A DNA stretch of 36,325 bases, taken from NCBI GenBank assembly GCA_001782085.1, contig MFNM01000042.1:1-36325 (forward strand). Reading direction: 5' to 3'. Positions 9,282 to 19,329 of the stretch are shown here, one piece after another (positions within the stretch are counted from its first letter, which is position 1; every line of letters starts with the position of its first letter). Source of the DNA: Candidatus Levybacteria bacterium RIFCSPHIGHO2_01_FULL_37_33. GTDB lineage: Bacteria; Patescibacteriota; Microgenomatia; Levybacterales; UBA12049. A program made the translations under genes and the position numbers. A model generated the notes under the pieces. That model was given only the letters and a program-made list of their open reading frames with translations. It was not told the origin of the DNA and made no database searches.

Positions 9282-9842
9282 GTGAAAAGATGTTCTTGGC
9301 CCGGAAATGATTCTCTAATGATTTCTTATCATGATAAGGAGTGGGGAGTTCCGGTTCACGACGATAGACTGCTTTTTGAATACATAATCTTGGATGCTTT
9401 TCAGGCTGGACTTTCCTGGAGAACGGTTCTTAACAAAAGAAAAAATTTCCGCAAGGCTTTTGATAATTTTGATTCAAGAAAAATTGCTAAGTACGGCAAG
9501 AAAAAATATCAATCTTTGCTTTCCGACTCAGGAATTATTCGAAACCGCGCCAAAATAAATGCGGCAATTACTAATGCGCAGAGGTTTTTGGAAATACAAA
9601 AAGAATTCGGAAGTTTTAGTAATTATATTTGGCAGTTTGTTGGCGAAAAGCCAATCATCCATAAATTCAAAAAGCTGTCAAGCATTCCCGTCAAAACAAA
9701 AGAATCCGATGAAGTAAGCCGGGATTTGATTAAGCGGGGATTTAAATTTGCAGGATCTACTATTTGCTATGCCTTCATGCAAGCAGCGGGAATGGTCAAC
9801 GATCATTTCACCTCCTGTTTTCGGTATAAAACCTTGGGATAA
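9282..9842 (+). CDS. tag: DNA-3-methyladenine glycosylase I
   Basis: RCSWPGNDSLMISYHDKEWGVPVHDDRLLFEYIILDAFQAGLSWRTVLNKR..FAGSTICYAFMQAAGMVNDH; GTG start. Confidence 0.95.
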   Translation: MKRCSWPGNDSLMISYHDKEWGVPVHDDRLLFEYIILDAFQAGLSWRTVLNKRKNFRKAFDNFDSRKIAKYGKKKYQSLLSDSGIIRNRAKINAAITNAQRFLEIQKEFGSFSNYIWQFVGEKPIIHKFKKLSSIPVKTKESDEVSRDLIKRGFKFAGSTICYAFMQAAGMVNDHFTSCFRYKTLG

Positions 9843-9891
9843 ACCAATGCTGGATTTTTAGCCTCAAAATTGCTATACTACTATATAGTAT

Positions 9892-10143
9892 ATGGACCCC
9901 AAAAAACTGGAAGAGCTTAAGAAAAAACTTACTCCCGAGCAATATAATATCTGTTTTCTTAAGGGAACAGAGCCGCCGGGTTCGGGAAAATATACGGACA
10001 ACCATGATAAAGGAATGTATAAATGTGTTGTCTGCCAAACTCCTCTTTTTTACTCGGATTCCAAATTTGATTCGGGAACCGGCTGGCCAAGTTTTGATAG
10101 ACCTGTCGGAAATAACGTGGATTTTGAAGAAGATAATAATTAA
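9892..10143 (+). pseudogene. msrB: Truncated methionine-(R)-sulfoxide reductase B
   Basis: 83 aa; TPEQYNICFLKGTEPPGSGKY..GMYKCVVCQTPLFYSDSKFDSGTGWPSFDRPV is the N-terminal half of MsrB; second CxxC and catalytic Cys region absent. Confidence 0.8.
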
Positions 10144-10165
10144 TATCTAAAGAGGGAAAACGCGC

Positions 10166-10561
10166 ATGAACACCTTTCAAGTAAAAACTTCCAAAAAAGA
10201 TCAGATTTTAGATATAACGGACGAAGTTAATCAAATATTGCAAAAATCAAATAAAAAAAACGGCATCTGCGTTCTTTCACTTCTTCATACAACCTGCGGA
10301 TTGACTACTGCTGATTTGGATCCTGGAACAGATTTAGATCTTCTCGAAGCTTTGCGAAAAATGCTTCCAAAGATTTCCTACCGCCATCCGCATGACCCGT
10401 CTCATACACAAGATCATATTCTTTCAAGTATTATCGGAACTTCGTTATCTTTAATTTTTGAAAATCAGACTTTGTCTTTGGGAACCTGGCAGAGAGTGAT
10501 TCTTGTTGAATTAAACGGTCCAAGAGAAAGACACATTGTTTGTTCGATAACGGGAGAATAA
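10166..10561 (+). CDS. YjbQ/UPF0047 family protein
   Basis: LLHTTCGLTTADLDPGTDLDLLE..SYRHPHDPSHTQDHILSSIIGTSLSL..LSLGTWQRVILVELNGPRERHI. Confidence 0.9.
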   Translation: MNTFQVKTSKKDQILDITDEVNQILQKSNKKNGICVLSLLHTTCGLTTADLDPGTDLDLLEALRKMLPKISYRHPHDPSHTQDHILSSIIGTSLSLIFENQTLSLGTWQRVILVELNGPRERHIVCSITGE

Positions 10562-11194
10562 TTATTCTTCAATATACTCCATCAAAGGACATTGAGTATG
10601 TTTGTAGTGCGAAGGACAATATTTTCTGCCGTAATCAATCATCCGATTTGTAAAATCAAACCATTCTTTTTTTGGAATGATTTCCATAAGATCTTTTTCT
10701 ATTTTGTTGGGATCGGAGTTTTTAGTCAACCCGAATAATTTAGAAAGTCTTGAAACATGAGTATCAACTGCAATCCCTTCAACTATTCCATAAACATTTC
10801 CCAAAATTATGTTAGCGGTTTTTCTTCCTACTCCGGGAAGATAGGTAAGGCCGTCCATTGTTTTTGGAATTTTACCATTATATCTATCAAAAATCATTTC
10901 TGCAGTAGTTTTTACGAACTTCGCTTTTTGCCGGAATAATCCGAGCGCAGACAGATCTTTTTCCAAATCTTTTAAATCTGCATTCTTATAATCTTCAATA
11001 GTCTTGTATTTTTTAAATAGATCTTTTGTTATTTCATTTACTTTTTTATCCGTATTTCTTGCAGAAAGAATAACAGCAACCAAAAGCTCCCAGGGGGAAG
11101 AATATTCAAGCGCAGTTTGAGCTTTCGGAAATAATTTTTTAAGTTCTTTTATAATACTTTTTACTTTTTGTTTTCTTAATTTTAAATTTTCCAT
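10562..11194 (-). CDS. nth: Endonuclease III, degenerate Fe-S ligand set
   Basis: LLVAVILSARNTDKKVNEITKDLF, LPGVGRKTANIILGNV, VDTHVSRLSKLFGL; C-terminus CPSHYKHTQCPLMEYIEE keeps only two Cys. Confidence 0.93.
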   Translation of the reverse strand: MENLKLRKQKVKSIIKELKKLFPKAQTALEYSSPWELLVAVILSARNTDKKVNEITKDLFKKYKTIEDYKNADLKDLEKDLSALGLFRQKAKFVKTTAEMIFDRYNGKIPKTMDGLTYLPGVGRKTANIILGNVYGIVEGIAVDTHVSRLSKLFGLTKNSDPNKIEKDLMEIIPKKEWFDFTNRMIDYGRKYCPSHYKHTQCPLMEYIEE

Positions 11195-11236
11195 AAACCC
11201 ATTTTAACAGAAAGAAGGATTAATAGAGTAATTATC

Positions 11237-11268
11237 TTTAATCTAATGATCTAGATCATTAGACTAAA
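11237..11268. promoter_or_regulatory. Palindromic operator candidate A (nth/rpoB intergenic)
   Basis: TTTAATCTAATGATCTAGATCATTAGACTAAA, 32 bp with one mismatched pair; perfect 22-bp core 11242-11263. Confidence 0.7.
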
Positions 11269-11412
11269 ATATAGAGTAGAAGTTTTTTATTAATGTTTTT
11301 TATATCTTCTTGAGTTTTATTTTTCGCCTAATAAATATTGAAAATAGGTATCGTTTGCGCCGAACCAATATAAAAATTTGCAAAATAAGATTTGGCACGA
11401 CTTACTTGGGGC

Positions 11413-11442
11413 TTGACATACCAAAATAGTTTGTGCTATAAG
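11413..11442 (+). promoter_or_regulatory. rpoBC promoter
   Basis: TTGACA (11413-11418), 18-nt spacer, TATAAG (11437-11442). Confidence 0.65.
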
Positions 11443-11467
11443 ATTAATACGCCAAAAAATTACTTTG

Positions 11468-11497
11468 AAGAGGTTTTATACCTTGTGTATTTTTTTT
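11468..11497 (+). promoter_or_regulatory. Leader hairpin plus T8 tract before rpoB (attenuator-like)
   Basis: AAGaGGT-TTTAT-ACC-TT then GTGTATTTTTTTT. Confidence 0.45.
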
Positions 11498-14400
11498 GTT
11501 AGATAAGGAGAATTCTTCAGGAATTTATCAAAAGATTTATCAGATGCCTAAGCTTGACAAGAAAACTATAAAAAATAACACACGCGAAAACTGGGGTAAT
11601 GATTACAAGTTTCTGCCTAAACTAGATCTTTTAGCCGTCCAAAAAGAATCATACAAATGGTTCCTTGAGGAAGGAATTGGCGAAATTCTACAAGAAATCT
11701 CTCCGATAGATGATTTTACAGAAAAAAATTGGACTCTGGCTTTAAATGATTACCGCATAGGCAAACCTACATGCTCAGCAGATACCGCAATGAGTAAAGG
11801 TTTAACACATGACGCCCCTTTGTATGTTAAAGCAGTTCTCCTTAGTAAAAAAACCAACAAATCTATAAAGCACGAAGTATTTTTAGGAGATATCCCTCAA
11901 ATGACTGGAAGAGGAACGTTTGTTATAAACGGAGTTGAGAGAACTATTGTTAATCAGCTTGTCAGATCTCCCGGCGCCTATTTTACAGTTGTTCAAGATA
12001 ATGTTACAGGCAAAAAAATATTTACAGCCGAAATCAGACCAGTTCACGGTTCATGGCTCGAGTTTTCTACAACAAGACACGAAACAATAACTGTCCGAAT
12101 AGACAGACGAAGAAAATTCTTAGCAACTACATTTTTAAGAGCCATTGGAATTTCTTCAAACGATGATATAAGAGAAAAATTTAAAAAGTCGGAGGAGGAA
12201 GGCAAAACTTCTTTTATAAATAATACTCTGAAAAAAGACGAAACACCGGATTCTCAAGAAGCTTTGGTTGAGATTTTTAGAAAAATGCATCCGGGGGAGC
12301 CCATTGTTATCGATAAAGTTAAGGAAAGTTTTTTTGGAATGTTTTTTAACAGCAGACGATATGATTTGGGGAAAGTTGGAAGATACAAAATGAATAAAAA
12401 ACTTAAAGACACGCCAGGTTTTAGACATACGCAGGAGCGGGTTCTAACAGTAGATGACATAATTGGAACAATAGGTTTTTTGATAGAGCTCGCACAGGGG
12501 AAAAAAGGAATTGATGATATCGACAGTCTTGCAAACAGACGCGTAAGACGAGTGGGAGAACTCGTTACAACCAATGCATTTAGGGTTGGAATACTAAGAC
12601 TTGAGCGAAGCATTAAGGAAAGAATGAGTCTTATTCAGCCCGACGTTCCGGTTTCTATTGGTTCTTTGATTAATGCAAGACCGATTATGGCTTCGATTAA
12701 TGAATTTTTTAGAACTTCTCAACTCTCTACGATTTTAGATCAAACCAACCCGCTTTCCGAAATTGATAATTTAAACCGCCTTACTGTTATGGGAACGGGA
12801 GGAATCTCAAGGGAAAGGGCGGCCTTCTCGATCCGTGACATAAACAGTTCTCAATACGGAAGAATTTGCCCGATTAGAAGTCCCGAGGGACCAAACATTG
12901 GTCTTGTTACTTATATCGCGCTTTACGCAAAAGTCAACGAGTTTGGTTTTTTGGAAACTCCATATAGAAAAGTAATAAGTCAAAAAAGAGGGAAAAATAA
13001 TATTGTAAAAGCAACAGATGAAATAGCATATTTAACGGCCGATGATGAACAGAATCATTACGTAACTCATGCGGGGGTAGTTTTAAAAGACGGGATAATA
13101 GTTGAGGATCGTATCCCTGCAAGATACAAAGGAGAATTTATAGAAACAGATAAAGAGAACATAGAATTTGTTGATGTTGTTCCCCGCCAGGTTGTTGGAT
13201 CGGCCGCTTCTCTTATTCCGTTTGTGTCACATGACGAGGCAAACAGAGCTTTAATGGGAACTCACATGCAATGTCAGGCGGTTCCTCTTGTAAGTCTGGA
13301 AAGTCCGGTAGTTGGAACCGGAATGGAAAAAAATATTGCAGAAGTTATGGGAAGAGTGGTTAGCGCTCCTTTTGATGGAACAGTTATATATGCGGATGCT
13401 AATAAGGTCACTGTAAAATCAAGCAAGGGAAAAGAAGAAGCAGTTTATAAATTAGATTCCTTCAGAAGGAGTTCACAGGCAACCTCTTATACTCAAAAAA
13501 CAATGGTTATTCCGGGACAAAAAGTTAAAAAGGGTGATCTAATTATCGATGGTCCTGCATCGGACAGCGGGGAACTTTCGCTTGGAAAAAATCTTGTAAT
13601 AGCATACGCGTCTTTAGACGGCTTAGGCTATGAAGATGCTATTGTTATTTCCGACAGACTCGTTAAGGAAGATACTCTTTCATCTATCCATATAGAAAAA
13701 CATGAAGCGGCGGTTGTTGATACAAAACTGGGACAGGAGGAAACAACTCGGGATATTCCAAATGTTTCGGAGGAGGACTTGGCAAATCTTGATGAAGAGG
13801 GAGTAGTTGTTATAGGAAGTGAGGTTGGTCCCGGAGAAATTCTTGTTGGAAAAATAGCACCAAAAGGCGAAACAGAATTAACGGCAGAAGAAAGACTCTT
13901 GCGGGCTATTTTTGGAGAACAGGCAAGAGAAGTAAGAGACACTTCCTTGCGAGTTCCAAACGGAGAAAGAGGCACGGTAATAAATGTTCAGGTTTTGGAC
14001 AGAAAAAAAGGAGACGAGTTGGAACCGGGAACTATTAAAAAAATAATCGTTGAGGTTGCGCAGTTCAGACATGTAACTGTTGGGGACAAACTAGCGGGAA
14101 GACATGGAAACAAAGGAGTTATATCCCGAATCTTGCCTTCGGAAGATATGCCTTATTTATCCGACGGGACACCTGTTGATATTATTATTTCCCCAATCAG
14201 CGTTTTGGCCCGTATGAACTTAGGACAGCTTTTGGAGGCGCATCTTGGATGGGCAGCAAAAAAACTAAACACAAAAGTTGCAGTTCCCGTATTTGAAGAA
14301 GTTGGAGAAGATAGAATTATATCTTTTTTAAAAGTTGCAAATCTTCCTGAGAACGGAAAAACCGTTTTATACGATGGTCGAACCGGAGAAGCATATGAAA

Positions 14401-14948
14401 ATCCCGTCGTTGTAGGAGTTGAGTACATAATGAAGCTGATTCACATGGTTGAGGATAAGACACATGCAAGATCTACCGGTCCATACTCTTTGGTTACGCA
14501 GCAGCCATTAGGAGGAAAGGCTCAGATGGGAGGACAGCGCTTGGGAGAAATGGAAGTCTGGGCGCTTGAGGCACATAGAGCAAGATATATTTTGCAGGAA
14601 ATGTTAACTATAAAATCCGATGATGTTGTTGGAAGAGCAAAGGCCTTTGAGGCAATTGTTAAGGGGACAGATATTCCAACTCCTAAAGTTCCAGAGTCAT
14701 TCAGAGTCTTAATAAAAGAACTTGCGGCTTTGGGAATAAACGTTATAGCACGAGGTGCAACTATCGATACTCCTCAATCTGTTAATACTACACTTGCACA
14801 GGTTGCAGAAGAAGTAAAACCAAGCGAGGAAAAAACAGAAGAAGAAGCAAAAAAACTTCAGGAAGAATTGGGCGGACAAGAAGTATTAGCGAGTCAAACA
14901 GAAGTAAGTACGGCATCTGTTGCACAGGAGGGAGGAAAAAATGAATAG
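11496..14948 (+). CDS. rpoB: RNA polymerase beta subunit
   Basis: 1150 aa; RIDRRRKFLATTFLRA, QLSTILDQTNPLSEIDNLNRLTVMGTGGISRERA, SPEGPNIGL, HGNKGVISRILP, GGKAQMGGQRLGEMEVWALEAH; start uncertain (TTG 11496 or ATG 11544). Confidence 0.98.
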   Translation: MLDKENSSGIYQKIYQMPKLDKKTIKNNTRENWGNDYKFLPKLDLLAVQKESYKWFLEEGIGEILQEISPIDDFTEKNWTLALNDYRIGKPTCSADTAMSKGLTHDAPLYVKAVLLSKKTNKSIKHEVFLGDIPQMTGRGTFVINGVERTIVNQLVRSPGAYFTVVQDNVTGKKIFTAEIRPVHGSWLEFSTTRHETITVRIDRRRKFLATTFLRAIGISSNDDIREKFKKSEEEGKTSFINNTLKKDETPDSQEALVEIFRKMHPGEPIVIDKVKESFFGMFFNSRRYDLGKVGRYKMNKKLKDTPGFRHTQERVLTVDDIIGTIGFLIELAQGKKGIDDIDSLANRRVRRVGELVTTNAFRVGILRLERSIKERMSLIQPDVPVSIGSLINARPIMASINEFFRTSQLSTILDQTNPLSEIDNLNRLTVMGTGGISRERAAFSIRDINSSQYGRICPIRSPEGPNIGLVTYIALYAKVNEFGFLETPYRKVISQKRGKNNIVKATDEIAYLTADDEQNHYVTHAGVVLKDGIIVEDRIPARYKGEFIETDKENIEFVDVVPRQVVGSAASLIPFVSHDEANRALMGTHMQCQAVPLVSLESPVVGTGMEKNIAEVMGRVVSAPFDGTVIYADANKVTVKSSKGKEEAVYKLDSFRRSSQATSYTQKTMVIPGQKVKKGDLIIDGPASDSGELSLGKNLVIAYASLDGLGYEDAIVISDRLVKEDTLSSIHIEKHEAAVVDTKLGQEETTRDIPNVSEEDLANLDEEGVVVIGSEVGPGEILVGKIAPKGETELTAEERLLRAIFGEQAREVRDTSLRVPNGERGTVINVQVLDRKKGDELEPGTIKKIIVEVAQFRHVTVGDKLAGRHGNKGVISRILPSEDMPYLSDGTPVDIIISPISVLARMNLGQLLEAHLGWAAKKLNTKVAVPVFEEVGEDRIISFLKVANLPENGKTVLYDGRTGEAYENPVVVGVEYIMKLIHMVEDKTHARSTGPYSLVTQQPLGGKAQMGGQRLGEMEVWALEAHRARYILQEMLTIKSDDVVGRAKAFEAIVKGTDIPTPKVPESFRVLIKELAALGINVIARGATIDTPQSVNTTLAQVAEEVKPSEEKTEEEAKKLQEELGGQEVLASQTEVSTASVAQEGGKNE

Positions 14949-17900
14949 GAACGATAAAAAAATGAAAGACATAACGATTTTGGATTTTAAATCTTTAAAA
15001 ATCGTTTTGGCCAATAAAGAAGATATTCTTTCATGGTCTTACGGAGAAGTTACAAAACCTGAAACAATTAATTACCGAACCCTAAGACCGGAGAAGGATG
15101 GACTTTTTGACGAAAGAATCTTTGGTCCGACAAAAGATTGGGAATGCTATTGCGGAAAATACAAAAGAATAAGACACAGAGGTGTAATTTGCGATAAATG
15201 CGGGGTAGAGGTAACAACATCAAGAGTTCGAAGAGAAAGAATGGGCCACATAAATCTTTCTTCTCCTGTTTCTCACGTTTGGTTTTTTAAGGGATCGACT
15301 TCGCCGCTTTCTCTAATTTTAGACATGTCCCAAAGAAGTCTTGAGTCTGTAATTTATTATGCGTCCTTTTTGGTTATAGATGTAGATGAAGACAAAAAGA
15401 AAGAGGCGCTTGCCCTATTTCTTAAAAATATTGAGGATAGAAAAAAACAGCAAAGAGAAGAAATAGCTGTAGAGGAAAAAGGAATTCAAAGCGAGATTAA
15501 AGGGAAAAAGAGCAATGTCAAAGAAGGGAAACTTACAAAAGTGCAAAAGGATCTGGTTTATCAGGAATTAGAACTTGCCCAAAGACAAAAAGTTACGGCT
15601 CTATCGGAAAGACTTGTCGAGGAAGAGAAGAAAATCGATGAAATTTACGACGCATTGGCCCGGCTCCTTAAAAATCTAAGAGTCGGTACAGTGCTATCGG
15701 AAGACGAATACTTTAAAATTCTGGAATATGATATTCCGGTCTTTTTCACAATGCGAACCGGGGCAGAGGGAATTTTAGAGCTTCTTAACAAGATTGATTT
15801 ATCTGATTTAATAATAAAACTAAGAAGCGAAGCAGAAAAATCCAAGGGGCAAAAATATTTAAAACTTATTAAGAGACTACGATTAATCGAATCGATGAGA
15901 AAGGCCGGAGTATCGCCTTCTTCTATGATAATTACGGTTTTGCCGGTTCTTCCTCCGGATTTGCGTCCAATGGTTCAGCTTGCAGGAGGAAGATTTGCAA
16001 CATCAGATCTTAATGATTTATACAGAAGAGTTATTAACAGAAATAACAGACTCAGGCATTTGATGGTTTTGGGAGCGCCGGAGATAATTTTGCGAAACGA
16101 AAAGAGAATGCTTCAGGAATCCGTTGATGCATTAATTGATGCATCTCAAAGAACAACTCAAGTTGTCTCATCACCCCTTCGGTCACTTTCGGATATGCTT
16201 AGGGGAAAGCAAGGAAGATTCAGACAAAATCTTTTGGGGAAAAGAGTAGATTACTCAGGAAGATCGGTTATTGTTGTAGGTCCTCAACTTGATCTTTCCC
16301 AGTGCGGTCTGCCAAAGGAAATGGCTCTTGAAATGTTTAAGCCGTTTGTTCTAAGGGAAGTAATAATAAGAGGTTATGCTCCAAACATTAAATCCGCAAA
16401 AAGATTTATAGAAAAAAGGCCGCCTGAGGTTTTTGATATCTTAGAAGAAATTACAAAAGATCATCCGGTTTTATTAAACCGTGCCCCAACACTCCATAAG
16501 CTTGGAATTCAATCTTTCTACCCGGTTTTAATTGAGGGCTCTGCTATAAGCCTTCATCCATGCGTTTGCGCAGGTTACAATGCGGATTTTGATGGGGATC
16601 AAATGGCAGTTCATATTCCGCTATCTAATATGGCAAAGGAGGAGGCGGTAATTCTTATGATGCCGCGCCACAATTTACTCAAGCCGGCAGACGGAAGCCC
16701 TATTACACTTCCTAATAAAGAAATGGCGGTCGGAGTCTTCTACTTGACAAGTTTAGATGAAACTTTAAGGAAGGAAGATGAGTCTGTTTTTGGAGGCAGG
16801 GAAGAAGCAATTCTTGCCCATGCCCTTTCTAAAATAAAATTCAGAGGACCAATTAAAGTAAGAGTCGATAATAAAATAATAGAAACTACAATTGGAAGAA
16901 TACTATTTAATGAACAAATTCCGCAGTCTCTTAAGTTCATCAATGAGCCGGTTAAAGCATCGGGAATTAAAAGAATAATTACTCATGCAATCTCAAACTC
17001 AACAGCCGAGGAGGTCGAGAAAATTATCGACAACATTAAAACTTTAGGATTTTACGGTGCAACAATTTCGGGAATTTCAGTTTCTGTTTTTGATAATGAA
17101 ATGGTTGAGGGCAAGGAAAATCTTATTGAGGGTGCCGAGGAAAAAATAAAAGAGACTGAGATAGAGTACCAGCAGGGTCTTATAACAAATGAAGAGAGAA
17201 AAAGACTTGAGAATGAAGTTTGGCTCAAGGTGACAGATGATCTGGCGAATAAGACCTGGTCAATTTTAAAGCCTGAAAATCCAATAAAAGTTATTATCGA
17301 TTCCGAGGGAGCCCGGGCAGGGAAAGAACAGGTAAAGCAGCTTTCGGCAATGAGAGGACTAATTCTTGATCCTCTTGGAAAAATTGTAGAACTTCCAATT
17401 AAATCCAACTTTAGGGAAGGACTTTCTATTTTTGAATACGTTGCATCGGCTCGTGGTTCACGAAAGGGATTAACAGACTCGGCTTTAAAAACTGCAAACG
17501 CAGGTTATCTTACAAGAAGACTTGTTGATGTATCTCACGATGTAATTATAAGAGGTGAGGATTGTGGGACAAAAGAAGGAATTTTAATTATAAAAGATGA
17601 GTCGGACAGAATCACGACATTCTTTGACAGAATTCTGGGGCGAACTGCCGCATCAAATGTGGTATCTAAAAAGAGCAAAAAACCGATGATAAAAGATGGC
17701 CAAGAAATAGACGGAGAGAAACTTAAGCTTCTTATAGAAAATGAAGTTGAAGAAGCAAATGTCAGGTCTGCCTTAACCTGCAGAATGGAATACGGAATTT
17801 GCGCGACTTGTTATGGCTGGGACTTCTCGACAAAAAGAAAAGTAATCGTTGGAGTTCCGGTTGGTGTAATTGCGGCACAATCAATCGGAGAGCCAGGAAC

Positions 17901-18741
17901 CCAATTAACAATGAGAGTTAGACATTTTGGAGGAGTTGTTATGGCTGACGTTACCCAAGGTCTGCCAAGAGTAGAAGAATTATTTGAGATGAGAACACCA
18001 AAAAACCTGGCTCCGATGTCTGATATCTGGGGAAAAGTAAATATAGAAAAAACAGAAGACGGTTATGTTGTAAAAGTAAGAAATGCAAGAGTAAAGCCGC
18101 CGGAAGAGAGAGAATATTTTGTTCCGTTGGCTTCCGAAGTTGCTGTAAAAGACGGAGATACGATTTCGGCAGGTACTCGGCTTGCCCAAGGATACCTTGA
18201 TCCAAAAGATATTCTTAAGGTAAAAGGAAATGTTGAGGCACAGCGTTATATTATTACAGAGGCTCAACGGGTTTATGAATCACAAGGAATTGCAATAAAC
18301 GATAAACATTTCGAAGTAATTTTGCGAAAAATGTCGGATAAGGTTATTGTAGAAACAGTCGGAGATACTGCTCTTATTCCGGGAGACTTTATTACAAAAG
18401 TTAAATTTGAAGAAATTAACGCAGAAATATTATCACAGGGAGGCGAGCCAGCAACAGCCAGGCAAATTCTTTTGGGAATCACGAAGTCCTCTTTATTTTC
18501 CGATTCATGGCTTTCTGCCGCATCCTTTCAGGAGACTACAAAAGTTTTAACAGAGGCAGTTCTCCAGGGACAGGAAGATAAGCTCACAGGGCTTAAAGAA
18601 AATGTTATTATCGGAAGACTTATTCCTGTTGATTCCGGTCAGATTAAAGAAACTCCGGAACAAATAATGGCAACTCCCGCCGCAATTATTATTGAACCTG
18701 GAAAAACTGCAGTTGAAGGACCTGCCTCCGATAATGTATAA
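14941..18741 (+). CDS. rpoC: RNA polymerase beta' subunit
   Basis: CYCGKYKRIRHRGVICDKCGVEVT, NADFDGDQMAVH, SIGEPGTQLTMRVRHFGG; ATG 14941 overlaps the rpoB 3' end. Confidence 0.98.
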   Translation: MNRNDKKMKDITILDFKSLKIVLANKEDILSWSYGEVTKPETINYRTLRPEKDGLFDERIFGPTKDWECYCGKYKRIRHRGVICDKCGVEVTTSRVRRERMGHINLSSPVSHVWFFKGSTSPLSLILDMSQRSLESVIYYASFLVIDVDEDKKKEALALFLKNIEDRKKQQREEIAVEEKGIQSEIKGKKSNVKEGKLTKVQKDLVYQELELAQRQKVTALSERLVEEEKKIDEIYDALARLLKNLRVGTVLSEDEYFKILEYDIPVFFTMRTGAEGILELLNKIDLSDLIIKLRSEAEKSKGQKYLKLIKRLRLIESMRKAGVSPSSMIITVLPVLPPDLRPMVQLAGGRFATSDLNDLYRRVINRNNRLRHLMVLGAPEIILRNEKRMLQESVDALIDASQRTTQVVSSPLRSLSDMLRGKQGRFRQNLLGKRVDYSGRSVIVVGPQLDLSQCGLPKEMALEMFKPFVLREVIIRGYAPNIKSAKRFIEKRPPEVFDILEEITKDHPVLLNRAPTLHKLGIQSFYPVLIEGSAISLHPCVCAGYNADFDGDQMAVHIPLSNMAKEEAVILMMPRHNLLKPADGSPITLPNKEMAVGVFYLTSLDETLRKEDESVFGGREEAILAHALSKIKFRGPIKVRVDNKIIETTIGRILFNEQIPQSLKFINEPVKASGIKRIITHAISNSTAEEVEKIIDNIKTLGFYGATISGISVSVFDNEMVEGKENLIEGAEEKIKETEIEYQQGLITNEERKRLENEVWLKVTDDLANKTWSILKPENPIKVIIDSEGARAGKEQVKQLSAMRGLILDPLGKIVELPIKSNFREGLSIFEYVASARGSRKGLTDSALKTANAGYLTRRLVDVSHDVIIRGEDCGTKEGILIIKDESDRITTFFDRILGRTAASNVVSKKSKKPMIKDGQEIDGEKLKLLIENEVEEANVRSALTCRMEYGICATCYGWDFSTKRKVIVGVPVGVIAAQSIGEPGTQLTMRVRHFGGVVMADVTQGLPRVEELFEMRTPKNLAPMSDIWGKVNIEKTEDGYVVKVRNARVKPPEEREYFVPLASEVAVKDGDTISAGTRLAQGYLDPKDILKVKGNVEAQRYIITEAQRVYESQGIAINDKHFEVILRKMSDKVIVETVGDTALIPGDFITKVKFEEINAEILSQGGEPATARQILLGITKSSLFSDSWLSAASFQETTKVLTEAVLQGQEDKLTGLKENVIIGRLIPVDSGQIKETPEQIMATPAAIIIEPGKTAVEGPASDNV

Positions 18742-18812
18742 TGTTAACTCAAAATTCAAAAGTCAGAGTTCAAAACTTTTAGCTTTTCGTTTTTAACTTT
18801 TAATTTAAAGGT

Positions 18813-19289
18813 ATGCCAACATTATCACAGCTTGCTAAAAAAGGCAGATATAGAAAGGTTAAAAAAACCAAAGTCAGTGCATTACGAAGAATGTTTAATG
18901 CCAAAGACCAGGTTTATAAATCTATTGTTGCTCCTCAAAAGAGAGGAGTTGTTACGCTGGTTAAAACAATGACTCCCAGAAAACCAAACTCTGCTTTGAG
19001 AAAAGTAGCAAGGGTAAAACTGTCGAATAAAATGGAGGTTACTGCTTACATTCAAGGAATAGGACATTCATTATCCGAACACGGAATAGTACTCGTCCGA
19101 GGCGGAAGAGTAAAAGATCTGCCGGGAGTCAAGTACCATATAGTTAGAGGGAAATTTGACTTAATGGGAGTCGATGGAAGAAAATCTTCCCGAAGTAAAT
19201 ACGGAACAAAAAAGGGAGGAGCAAGTTCAGCACCTCGCGTAGTCGCGGGAACACCAGTACCAGAAGCTTCAGCAGTAGAAGCTGGATAA
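18813..19289 (+). CDS. rpsL: 30S ribosomal protein S12
   Basis: [60 protein letters not shown]. Confidence 0.98.
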   Translation: MPTLSQLAKKGRYRKVKKTKVSALRRMFNAKDQVYKSIVAPQKRGVVTLVKTMTPRKPNSALRKVARVKLSNKMEVTAYIQGIGHSLSEHGIVLVRGGRVKDLPGVKYHIVRGKFDLMGVDGRKSSRSKYGTKKGGASSAPRVVAGTPVPEASAVEAG

Positions 19290-19329
19290 ATAGGTCAATT
19301 AGAAATTAGTAATTAGAAATTTCCAGGAT

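Noticed and set aside
13628-13975. Minus-strand ORFs inside rpoB, rpoC, fusA and tuf
   Set aside because: Antisense to highly conserved genes and without recognisable domains.
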